Under the pieces are notes generated by a model, which was not told the origin of the DNA, made no database searches, and worked only from the letters and a program-made list of their open reading frames with translations. 6,220 nucleotides of DNA, from positions 1 through 6,220 of the forward strand of contig JAESPY010000239.1 of the NCBI GenBank assembly GCA_016765435.1, written 5' to 3'. Positions 1-5,923 of the stretch are shown in pieces. The stretch's first letter is position 1; each line of letters starts with the position of its first letter. The position numbers and the translations under genes are program-made. Source of the stretch: Emcibacter sp. (GTDB lineage Bacteria; Pseudomonadota; Alphaproteobacteria; Sphingomonadales; Emcibacteraceae).

Positions 1-69
1 ATCATGCTGGCATGGGTTGTCATTCCCCTGACCGTGGCCTGTGCAATTTTTAGGAGGCGTCAGTTATGA
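1..69 (+). CDS. nosY: C-terminal end of a membrane protein, probably NosY (partial)
   Basis: This is the 3' end of an open frame that enters from the left edge and stops at TGA 67-69. It encodes 22 residues: a hydrophobic stretch (MLAWVVIPLTVACAIF) followed by the basic tail RRRQL, which is the pattern of a last transmembrane helix with a positively charged cytoplasmic end. Its stop overlaps the ATG of nosL (ATGA), so the two are translationally coupled. In nos clusters the gene directly before nosL is usually nosY, the ABC-type permease that works with NosF and NosD in Cu-S cluster assembly of N2O reductase. The NosY name rests mainly on this position; the fragment is too short for a family assignment by itself. 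Confidence 0.6.
   Translation: MMLAWVVIPLTVACAIFRRRQL
52..57 (+). promoter_or_regulatory. Strong ribosome binding site of nosL
   Basis: AGGAGG is a full Shine-Dalgarno match lying 8 nt before the ATG at 66. It fixes the nosL start although it lies inside the coding sequence of the preceding gene, and it suggests efficient re-initiation after the overlapping upstream stop codon. Confidence 0.85.
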
Positions 70-539
70 GATTTCTGTTGTGCATAATGGTGTTCTTCAT
101 GGCGGGCTGTCAGGAAGAGGTCAAAATCCCGGACCCGGTGCCACTCACCCGTGATGCGGAGGGATTTTATTGCAATATGATCGTCATAGATCATCCGGGG
201 CCAAAGGCGCAGGTTTATGAAACGGATCGGGCGCAGGCCATCTGGTTTACCTCGGTGCGGGATGCACTGGCCTATATGATTTTGCCCGGTGAGGCACAGC
301 ATGTACAGGTCATCTATGTCCATGATATGGGGCAGGCGACAAGCTGGGACAAGCCCCCAATTCATGGTATCTGGATCAAGGCGAAAGAGGCTTTTTATGT
401 GGTGGAGAGCCGCAAACGTGGCGGCATGGGGGCCAAGGAAACCATTCCTTTTCGGGATGAGGCAATGGCCCGTGCGTTTTCCCGTGAATATGGCGGCCGT
501 GTGTGGCCTACGCCGATATTTCACCGGATTATATCTTAG
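66..539 (+). CDS. nosL: NosL, copper-chaperone lipoprotein of N2O reductase maturation
   Basis: NosL is a periplasmic, membrane-anchored Cu(I)-binding lipoprotein that supplies copper for the clusters of N2O reductase (NosZ). The 157-residue protein has a short hydrophobic signal segment ending in the lipobox FMAGC, so Cys15 would be the lipidated N-terminus. The family hallmark follows at residues 35-49: Tyr35-Cys36-x-Met38, then H43-x-G-P-K-A-Q49. Cys, Met and His residues of this kind provide copper ligands in studied NosL proteins. A second conserved block, GGMGAKETIPF, lies at about residues 118-128. Length is slightly short but within the family range. The gene overlaps the preceding one by 4 nt (ATGA) and is followed directly by nosX, the usual order in clade I nos operons. 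Expression should follow the nos operon promoter outside the window. The assignment is firm; the copper role is family knowledge. Confidence 0.95.
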   Translation: MRFLLCIMVFFMAGCQEEVKIPDPVPLTRDAEGFYCNMIVIDHPGPKAQVYETDRAQAIWFTSVRDALAYMILPGEAQHVQVIYVHDMGQATSWDKPPIHGIWIKAKEAFYVVESRKRGGMGAKETIPFRDEAMARAFSREYGGRVWPTPIFHRIIS

Positions 540-543
540 GTGA
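538..543 (+). promoter_or_regulatory. Ribosome binding site that favours the ATG start of nosX
   Basis: AGGTGA overlaps the nosL stop codon (TAG 537-539) and lies 11 nt before ATG 555. The alternative GTG start at 540 falls inside this motif and has no purine-rich sequence at a suitable distance before it. Confidence 0.5.
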
Positions 544-554
544 CGCAGGCGAAT

Positions 555-1556
555 ATGATGACCTGTCCGATTAACCGAAGACGCTTTATTTCCCTTACTG
601 CTGCCGCCACTGTCGGGGGGCTGATAGGTGACGTTCAGGCAAAAACAGATACGGAACTGATGCGCTGGCAAGGGGCGGCTCTAGGGGCAAAGGCCCAGAT
701 CATGCTTTACGGCGATGATCCGGTCCGGGCGCAGGAGGTTTTTAGGCGGTGCCAGCAGGAGATCACCCGTCTGGAAAATATATTCAGTCTTTATGTCAAA
801 GATTCCGCTATTAGACGATTGAATGCACAGGGGTATCTGGATAATCCTGATATAGAGTTTTTGGACCTCTTGTCTCGTTGCTTGTCCTGTTATCAGATTA
901 CGGATGGCGCGTTTGATGTGACGATCCAGCCTCTCTGGAAACTCTATGCTGATCATTTTTCAACGGCGGGGGCGGCGCCGTCCGGCCCGTCACAGCAAAA
1001 GGTTGGGGAGATATTAAAGCTTGTCGGGTCCGATAAAATTATCCTTGAGTCTAGGCGGATTTCTTTCACTCGGCCCGGCATGGGCATTTCCCTCAATGGG
1101 GTTGCGCAGGGCTATATGACCGACCGGGTGGCAAAGATATTGAAAGAGGCCGGATTTGACAATATTTTGGCTCACATGGGGGAAACCTATGCGCAGGGTC
1201 ATCATGCGGACGGACGACCGTGGACGGCGGGTATCTCATCGCCGTTGCAGGATCACAAAATACTCATGGCGCTGCCGTTAAATCATCAGGCCTTGGCCAC
1301 ATCCGGCGGTTACGGCAGTCCTTTTTCCGATCAAAGCCAGTTGCATCATCTGCTGGACCCAAAAAGCGGACAGAGCGCTCAACATCACGGGGCAGTATCG
1401 GTGGTGGCACAGGATGCGACCACGGCAGATATGCTGTCCACGGCTTTTTATGTGATGGATTTTGCCAAAGTGCCTGAGGTTTGGGCCAAATATTCGGGGC
1501 TAGAGCGGGCCATATTCGTCGATCCGGCCGGAAAAGTGACGGAATTTACCGGGTAG
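555..1556 (+). CDS. nosX: NosX, Tat-exported ApbE-type FAD:protein FMN transferase
   Basis: NosX proteins are periplasmic ApbE-family enzymes that attach FMN from FAD to a threonine of NosR, the membrane flavoprotein that passes electrons to N2O reductase. Numbering from the earlier possible GTG start at 540 (338 aa; 333 aa from ATG 555), a Tat signal is visible: RRRF at 13-16, a hydrophobic core at 17-30, and a likely cleavage after VQA 32-34. ApbE motifs follow in order: TDGAFD at 121-126, SLNGVAQGYMTD at 184-195, the NosX-type GETYAQG at 214-220, HLLDPKSG at 270-277, and DATTADMLST at 292-301 (the metal- and flavin-binding end of the family). I prefer ATG 555 because of the AGGTGA before it. 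The gene directly follows nosL and is the last of the + strand operon; the next gene is convergent. The nos context separates it from general ApbE proteins, but the substrate NosR is not in the window. Confidence 0.92.
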   Translation: MMTCPINRRRFISLTAAATVGGLIGDVQAKTDTELMRWQGAALGAKAQIMLYGDDPVRAQEVFRRCQQEITRLENIFSLYVKDSAIRRLNAQGYLDNPDIEFLDLLSRCLSCYQITDGAFDVTIQPLWKLYADHFSTAGAAPSGPSQQKVGEILKLVGSDKIILESRRISFTRPGMGISLNGVAQGYMTDRVAKILKEAGFDNILAHMGETYAQGHHADGRPWTAGISSPLQDHKILMALPLNHQALATSGGYGSPFSDQSQLHHLLDPKSGQSAQHHGAVSVVAQDATTADMLSTAFYVMDFAKVPEVWAKYSGLERAIFVDPAGKVTEFTG

Positions 1557-1562
1557 GGTGAG

Positions 1563-1620
1563 TGCTCGTCAATTTTCAAGGTATTCTCAGTTTTCAGGGG
1601 ATGCTCAGTTTTTTAAGGTA
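1563..1620. repeat. Three imperfect tandem repeats at the nosX/araC convergent junction
   Basis: Three consecutive units share the pattern T-k-CTC-(gt)-cAgTTTT-caaGGta: 1563-1583 (21 nt), 1584-1601 (18 nt) and 1602-1620 (19 nt). The third unit covers the last codons and TGA stop of the convergent regulator gene. This fills most of the 48-nt gap between the two stop codons. I see no GC-rich hairpin followed by a T-run, so a standard terminator for either gene is not apparent. Confidence 0.55.
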
Positions 1621-2606
1621 TCAGACGGGGATTCGCCGTAAACTTTTTTATAGGATACGGAAAAGCGGCCAAGCTGACTGAAACCCCATTTAAGGGCAAT
1701 GTCGGTGACGCTTCTGTCGGGGCCGCTGTCGCGCAATTCTGCCCGGACCTTTTCAAGGCGGAGCTGAAGCACATATTTCATGGGTGTGGTCCCGCGAAAG
1801 CTGCGAAAACCTTCAAAGATAGACCGCTGGCTGACGCCTGTGATCGTGACCAGATCATCAATGGACAGAGGGTCTTTCAGATGGGCGAGAATATAATCTT
1901 CCGCCAGTTTGACATGTTTAGGCGCGGCCTGACTTTCCTGCGTCAGCAGGGCATCCATATAATTATGATTGAAAGAATAGAGCAGGCTGGTCAGCAGATG
2001 CCTTTCCAAATCTTCCAGAATATGACGGGACCGCCACGGGTCCATACCATCCCCAAGGTCCGTGACAAGATGCTTGATTTGTTGCCACCAGCCCTGAGCT
2101 TGCCGGTTGTCGGCCATGACCTTTGGATCAAACAGAATAGGTTTGTCGATGGGCCGCATTAACAAGCGTGACAGCCGTGTTTCCATAGCCTCTGCCCGGA
2201 TTTGAACCAGTAATTTTTTGCAGTCCTTGTTCCAATGCATCTTGGTATAATCGGTGGGATTAATGGCCGATGACATGCCGACAGTCGTGGTGAAATCTTC
2301 ATTTCCGGTTGTGATCCGTGCCGCCCCCTCAAGGGGAAGCTGGAACAGGAAAAACCTGTCCAGATAACCGGGTTCCACACGGATATCCGTGCCATATTGC
2401 ATATAATTCACCGACACTGCTGACAGACGTGCGCGATTATGACAGGCATCAATAGGGCCTGACCGACTTGGCTTGAGGATATGGTCGCAATAAACTTTGC
2501 TGACGATCTCCCGGGCCTTGTCTACGTCATTGGTTTGAAACAGGCTGTATTTTTCTAGTGGCGTGTTCATATGATGCTCACAATCAACAGATAGAGACTG
2601 TAGCAT
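1605..2606 (-). CDS. AraC-family transcriptional regulator
   Basis: This 333-residue protein has the layout of AraC/XylS regulators with an N-terminal AraC-binding-like ligand domain (about residues 55-210) and a C-terminal double helix-turn-helix. The first HTH is at about 248-270 (IDDLVTITGVSQRSIFEGF). The second carries the family signature at about 298-329: D302-IALKWGFSQLGRFSVSYKK followed by YGESPSD. The start at 2606 is supported by AAGGA 8 nt upstream; the later ATG at 2570 (residue 13) has no good Shine-Dalgarno. It is the third gene of the leftward unit, 48 nt after the AhpD-like gene, so it probably controls the receptor promoter and hence its own expression. Regulators with this N-terminal domain often answer to small organic molecules, including aromatic compounds. 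Four cysteines (9, 40, 55, 129) are present but form no recognisable metal site. The inducer is unknown. Confidence 0.88.
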   Translation of the reverse strand: MLQSLSVDCEHHMNTPLEKYSLFQTNDVDKAREIVSKVYCDHILKPSRSGPIDACHNRARLSAVSVNYMQYGTDIRVEPGYLDRFFLFQLPLEGAARITTGNEDFTTTVGMSSAINPTDYTKMHWNKDCKKLLVQIRAEAMETRLSRLLMRPIDKPILFDPKVMADNRQAQGWWQQIKHLVTDLGDGMDPWRSRHILEDLERHLLTSLLYSFNHNYMDALLTQESQAAPKHVKLAEDYILAHLKDPLSIDDLVTITGVSQRSIFEGFRSFRGTTPMKYVLQLRLEKVRAELRDSGPDRSVTDIALKWGFSQLGRFSVSYKKVYGESPSDTLKN

Positions 2607-2614
2607 AAAATGTT

Positions 2615-2619
2615 TCCTT
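2615..2619 (-). promoter_or_regulatory. Ribosome binding site deciding the araC-family gene start
   Basis: AAGGA on the - strand lies 8 nt before the ATG at 2606, which supports that start over the in-frame ATG 12 codons later. Confidence 0.6.
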
Positions 2620-2654
2620 TCGCGAATCTGAAATATTGTGACCGCTTGTATTGT

Positions 2655-3242
2655 CTATTCGTTTGTTTCGGGCGTATAGCCAAAGCCAACCTGACGCCAT
2701 AAATCCCGGTAATCATAATCGGTTTGCAGCGCCAGATTGAGACGATTGTAGGAGGCGAAATCACTGACCAGATTAACCAATTGGACAATACCCTTGTCCG
2801 TCAGGCCACTTTGGCGCAGCATTTCAACCTCTTCGTCGGTAATACCGTGCATTTCCTTATTCACCCTGAGGGCAAAATTGATGATATTCTTCAACCGCTG
2901 GTCCAGAATGACATCAACCCCGCTTTCCAGAAAGCTTTTGGTATAATCCTCATCGGTTTTCATGCCATAATTCATTATGGTGCAAAAAGCCGCCGTGCAA
3001 TAGGAACAGCTATTTGCCTTGGACACGGCAATGCCCACATGTTGTATTTCGCTTAAAGAAAGCTCGCCGAACTGCCACAAGACTTTTGTGGCAGCAAGTT
3101 TGGCTTTGAAAAACTCAGGGAAATTCATCTCGATGAAGAAATGGTTGGGGACAGCCCCTTCCATTTCTGTGACCCATTCGCAGATTCCCTGAATATCTTC
3201 ATCGTCGCTCTGTCTGGGGTCAATAAGTTCTACACGTGCCAT
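2655..3242 (-). CDS. AhpD/carboxymuconolactone-decarboxylase-like protein with altered active site
   Basis: The 195-residue protein resembles the peroxidase-related branch of the AhpD/CMD all-helical family. The core block is VSKANSCSYCTAAFC at residues 73-87, giving a redox CxxC at Cys79/Cys82, and NLVSDFASYNRLNLAL at about 157-172 matches the conserved helix that usually ends the domain. AhpD-type enzymes use E-x11-CxxC-x3-H to reduce peroxides or disulfides. Here the His position is Phe86, with an extra Cys87 next to it, and the position 12 residues before the first Cys is Gln67 instead of Glu (Glu65 is nearby). The usual proton relay therefore seems missing, and activity cannot be assumed. 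The protein has no signal peptide, so it is cytoplasmic. It starts 18 nt after the receptor stop codon and has only a weak purine-rich stretch before its ATG, which suggests coupled expression. The substrate is unknown. Confidence 0.85.
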   Translation of the reverse strand: MARVELIDPRQSDDEDIQGICEWVTEMEGAVPNHFFIEMNFPEFFKAKLAATKVLWQFGELSLSEIQHVGIAVSKANSCSYCTAAFCTIMNYGMKTDEDYTKSFLESGVDVILDQRLKNIINFALRVNKEMHGITDEEVEMLRQSGLTDKGIVQLVNLVSDFASYNRLNLALQTDYDYRDLWRQVGFGYTPETNE

Positions 3243-3260
3243 TATGTTTTTTCTTTCATG

Positions 3261-5672
3261 CTAAAAATTGAACTTTGCGGTGACATACCATTGACGCCCC
3301 CGGTCAAACAGCCCTTCATAGGATTGGAAGGCATCGCCGATAATCCCGGTATGCAGATATTTCTCATCGGTCAGGTTTTTCACCCCGACGACCATCGAAA
3401 TATTCTCATCTGCATTTTCCCATGTCACGTTGGCATTCAAAAGATGATAGCCCATCTGGTGAATTTCGGGTGTGTTAAAGGCGTCATTGTCAAAGTCTGA
3501 CCGATAAGCCCAATCTATGCGCGGAATCAAAGTACCGTTATTGCCAAGAGCGATTTCCTTGGAAAGGGCCGCACTGAGAGTCCATTTTGACACCCGGTCC
3601 AGATTATTATTTATATCGATCAGCGTTTCGGTAAAATCAAGCTCATCATAACCGGCATCAATATAACCCAGTCCCGCTTCCACAAACCAGCCATCTGCCG
3701 GGGTGGCTTGCATCTCAAGCTCAAAGCCTTTAATGGTGGCGGCACCGGCATTTTTGGTGATGGGCGCGACGCTGGTGAAAACCTGTACCTGCATGTCGGT
3801 ATAATCCGTATAGAAAGCCGCCCCGTTCAGACGCATTCTGCCATCAAGACCGGAAAATTTAAACCCGAGTTCATAAACCTGAACAAATTCCGGCAGGAAT
3901 GTGGGGATCAGGTCAATATCAGGCGTGCCGGGTGCGGCGGTGTAGGGCGGGACGACGGGCGGGAAGACCCGCTGGGAAAATCCGCCCGATTTAAAGCCTT
4001 CGGAATAGCTGACATAAACCATCAGATCGTCAGTCACGTCATAAGACAAATTCAGATAAGGATCAGAATTGTCATAGGCGACTTCTTTTTCCAGAAACGG
4101 CAAAACGCGTGTGCCTGCGGCAAGGAAAGGGGCTTCCGCATCAGACAGTCCTGATCCCGCAGCCCCGGCAAAATAATTCTCATGAATGATCTGGTCTGGG
4201 GTGAATTTCTTGGTTTCATCCGTATAACGAAGCCCGGCAGTAATATGGAAACGGTCCGTTACATCATAGGTGCCTTGAGCAAAGGCCGCGAGGCTCTGGT
4301 TGTCATAAGCCCCTCCACTGCGAAAGCGGGACACGGTGAAATTAAGCTCGTTACGGTTATCGCCGGTTTCCTTAAAGTAATATAGGCCGATAATCCAGTT
4401 CAGACGTTCTTTAAATGCCGTGCCGAGAAACTGAAATTCCTGCGTAAACTGTTCCTGTTCAAGAAAATCCTGAAACTGGGAAATCCGAAAGGGGGAATGA
4501 TCGCCGTCACGGGCGAACTCAGCGTCAAGATTACGGTATGCTGTTATTGACCGAAGGGAAATAGCGTCTGATATCGCCCAGTCAATATTCAGGTTGGCGG
4601 CCCAGAAGTCTGTCTTTGAATAGGCGGGTGCCGTGCCGGAATTTCGTTCTTCTCCCGCATAGACATAACGGTCATCATAACAACCCGGAACGGCCAGATT
4701 AAGCGTATTTCCCGGGGAGGCACAGGGGGCCGGAATGCCGGTTGCGGCCGCATTGGCCCCGATGTTATGAATGGTCACCATGGGTGGCGGTGGTGCCAGA
4801 CTGAGCGGGTTCGGCCCCGCGTAATTAATGCCGATCAGGGTCATGGCCGGGCCGTTTTCCCGGTCGCGGCTGCCCTCAATGGACAGGGATATTTCAAGGT
4901 CTTCATTAGGGGTTATCAGGAAAGTTGCCCGACCAGACAAGGTATCATCATCGCCAAGGTCAATGCCGTCATCCCGCGTCACATAGCCATCCTGTTTCAT
5001 ATAGGCCATAGAGAACTTACTGAAGAAATTGTCGGAAATGGGCAGATTTACAGTCCCCTTCAGATTGATGCGATTGTCGGTGCCATAGGTGGCGGAAACA
5101 TTGCCTTCCAGTTGCTCGTGAGGTTTTCTGGTGGTAATGCTGATGGCCCCGCCGATGGTATTTCGGCCAAAGAGTGTGCCTTGCGGACCTTTAAGAACTT
5201 CGACCCGTTCCACATCGACAAGATCCATAATACCGCCAACGGATCGGGCGATATAAACCCCGTCCACATAAAGACCTACGCCCGGATCAACGGTGGGCAG
5301 GAATTCTTTCTGACCAACGCCGCGTATATAAATGGCGGCTGAATTGCTGGCCCCGCCAAAGCTCGGGTTGTTCTGAAAGGACAGATTGGGGGTAAATTGA
5401 GCGATCTCACCGATATTTGTCACGCCGCGATAGGAAAGGCTGTCCCCGGAAAAAGCCGAAATGGCGATGGGCGTGCTTTGCAGGCCTTCTTCCCTTTTAC
5501 GGGCCGTTACAGTAATTTCCTCCAGAAGCCAGCTGGTGCTGTTTTCATCGGCCGCCTGAACGGACAACGGCGCGGTAAGTAACAGGGATGTCAGAATTGT
5601 GCCATACAACAGACCATGTGATTGGGATGTCGTTGGACGTGTTTGATTAGGGGTCGTGAATTTCCTTTGCAT
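3261..5672 (-). CDS. TonB-dependent outer-membrane receptor
   Basis: This 803-residue outer-membrane active transporter takes up a scarce ligand using TonB-ExbBD energy. Numbering from ATG 5672: a signal peptide ends at about SVQA 37-40; the TonB box region EEITVTARKREE is at 51-62; the plug domain runs to about 184, with IYIRGVG, YVDGVYI and VERVEVLKGPQGTLFGRN; the 22-strand barrel follows and ends NLTDEKYLHTG...VTAKFNF with the terminal Phe needed for barrel assembly. The only two cysteines, Cys317 and Cys331, sit in one probable extracellular loop after a run of four prolines, and probably form a disulfide. I see no CxxxM/HxM cluster like that of OprC/NosA copper receptors. The sequence type is the siderophore-like, broad-ligand group common in sphingomonads and related alphaproteobacteria. 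GGAGG 5 nt before ATG 5672 decides the start; an in-frame GTG at 5684 overlaps that site. It leads the unit with the AhpD-like and AraC genes. The ligand cannot be named. Confidence 0.93.
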   Translation of the reverse strand: MQRKFTTPNQTRPTTSQSHGLLYGTILTSLLLTAPLSVQAADENSTSWLLEEITVTARKREEGLQSTPIAISAFSGDSLSYRGVTNIGEIAQFTPNLSFQNNPSFGGASNSAAIYIRGVGQKEFLPTVDPGVGLYVDGVYIARSVGGIMDLVDVERVEVLKGPQGTLFGRNTIGGAISITTRKPHEQLEGNVSATYGTDNRINLKGTVNLPISDNFFSKFSMAYMKQDGYVTRDDGIDLGDDDTLSGRATFLITPNEDLEISLSIEGSRDRENGPAMTLIGINYAGPNPLSLAPPPPMVTIHNIGANAAATGIPAPCASPGNTLNLAVPGCYDDRYVYAGEERNSGTAPAYSKTDFWAANLNIDWAISDAISLRSITAYRNLDAEFARDGDHSPFRISQFQDFLEQEQFTQEFQFLGTAFKERLNWIIGLYYFKETGDNRNELNFTVSRFRSGGAYDNQSLAAFAQGTYDVTDRFHITAGLRYTDETKKFTPDQIIHENYFAGAAGSGLSDAEAPFLAAGTRVLPFLEKEVAYDNSDPYLNLSYDVTDDLMVYVSYSEGFKSGGFSQRVFPPVVPPYTAAPGTPDIDLIPTFLPEFVQVYELGFKFSGLDGRMRLNGAAFYTDYTDMQVQVFTSVAPITKNAGAATIKGFELEMQATPADGWFVEAGLGYIDAGYDELDFTETLIDINNNLDRVSKWTLSAALSKEIALGNNGTLIPRIDWAYRSDFDNDAFNTPEIHQMGYHLLNANVTWENADENISMVVGVKNLTDEKYLHTGIIGDAFQSYEGLFDRGRQWYVTAKFNF

Positions 5673-5677
5673 AATAG

Positions 5678-5682
5678 CCTCC
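5678..5682 (-). promoter_or_regulatory. Ribosome binding site of the TonB-dependent receptor
   Basis: GGAGG on the - strand lies 5 nt before ATG 5672. A GTG four codons upstream shares a base with this motif and would leave no site of its own, so ATG 5672 is the likely start. Confidence 0.8.
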
Positions 5683-5686
5683 ACAC

Positions 5687-5760
5687 TATATTTTGATTTT
5701 ATTTAATTTGTTTAATTAAGATTATTTTTATTATGTTTTTTATTAGTATTTTTAAGATTA
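5687..5760. other. AT-rich, one-strand G-free leader region before the receptor
   Basis: Of these 74 bases only 6 are G or C, and the + strand holds no C at all, so the receptor mRNA would have no G here. A 9-nt direct repeat TTAAGATTA occurs at 5716-5724 and 5752-5760. Such a stretch cannot form stable G-C pairs as RNA and may act as an unstructured leader, an UP-like promoter region or a target of AT-binding nucleoid proteins. Function is inference. Confidence 0.5.
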
Positions 5761-5841
5761 CTTTCATGCCAGTATTTTCCTATTATGCCGAGGGGGCTAT
5801 TCAGATAGTGCAGCCGTTGTTTATTTTATGCGCCTTTTCTA

Positions 5842-5855
5842 ATGATTTTGATCTT
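5842..5855 (+). promoter_or_regulatory. Possible FNR/NNR-type operator upstream of nnrS
   Basis: The 14-mer ATGATTTTGATCTT matches 7 of the 10 defined positions of the FNR consensus TTGAT-N4-ATCAA. It lies 68 nt before the first nnrS ATG, a plausible activator distance. FNR/NNR-type regulators are known to control nnrS and denitrification genes, so the context fits, but the right half-site is weak. Confidence 0.3.
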
Positions 5856-5878
5856 TGGGGCCTCTTGGCGCAAAAAAC

Positions 5879-5907
5879 TGTACAAGTGATAACGACCGTC
5901 TCATAAT
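5879..5907 (+). promoter_or_regulatory. Possible sigma-70 type promoter of nnrS
   Basis: TGTACA (5879-5884, 4 of 6 matches to TTGACA), a 17-nt spacer and CATAAT (5902-5907, 5 of 6 matches to TATAAT) would place the transcript start near 5914. That leaves a very short leader for ATG 5924 and a more usual one for the in-frame GTG 5936 or ATG 5945. Together with the FNR-like site centred about 65 nt upstream it would form a class I type arrangement. Confidence 0.3.
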
Positions 5908-5923
5908 AGGCGTGTTAAGCTTT

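Noticed and set aside
60..671. 203-codon open frame on the - strand across nosL and the start of nosX
   Set aside because: It lies antisense to a firmly identified nosL and the nosX signal region, its translation is rich in His/Arg/Pro without any recognisable domain, and it is explained as a shadow of GC-biased codons.
1557..1604. Rho-independent terminator between nosX and the araC-family gene
   Set aside because: T-runs are present, but no inverted repeat with a GC-rich stem precedes them on either strand.
4767..5342. 191-codon open frame on the + strand inside the receptor gene
   Set aside because: It is antisense to the conserved plug and early barrel of the TonB receptor, and its product shows no domain pattern.
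5735..5790. Possible receptor promoter on the - strand (CTGGCA/AATACT, or CATAAT at 5787-5782)
   Set aside because: Neither candidate has both a good -35 and a good -10 at normal spacing, and in such AT-rich sequence -10-like hexamers arise by chance.
5795..5815. Small inverted repeats CTAT-TCAG-ATAG and GGCT...AGCC in the divergent region
   Set aside because: Arms of 4 bases are too short to support an operator or hairpin without comparison to related sequences.
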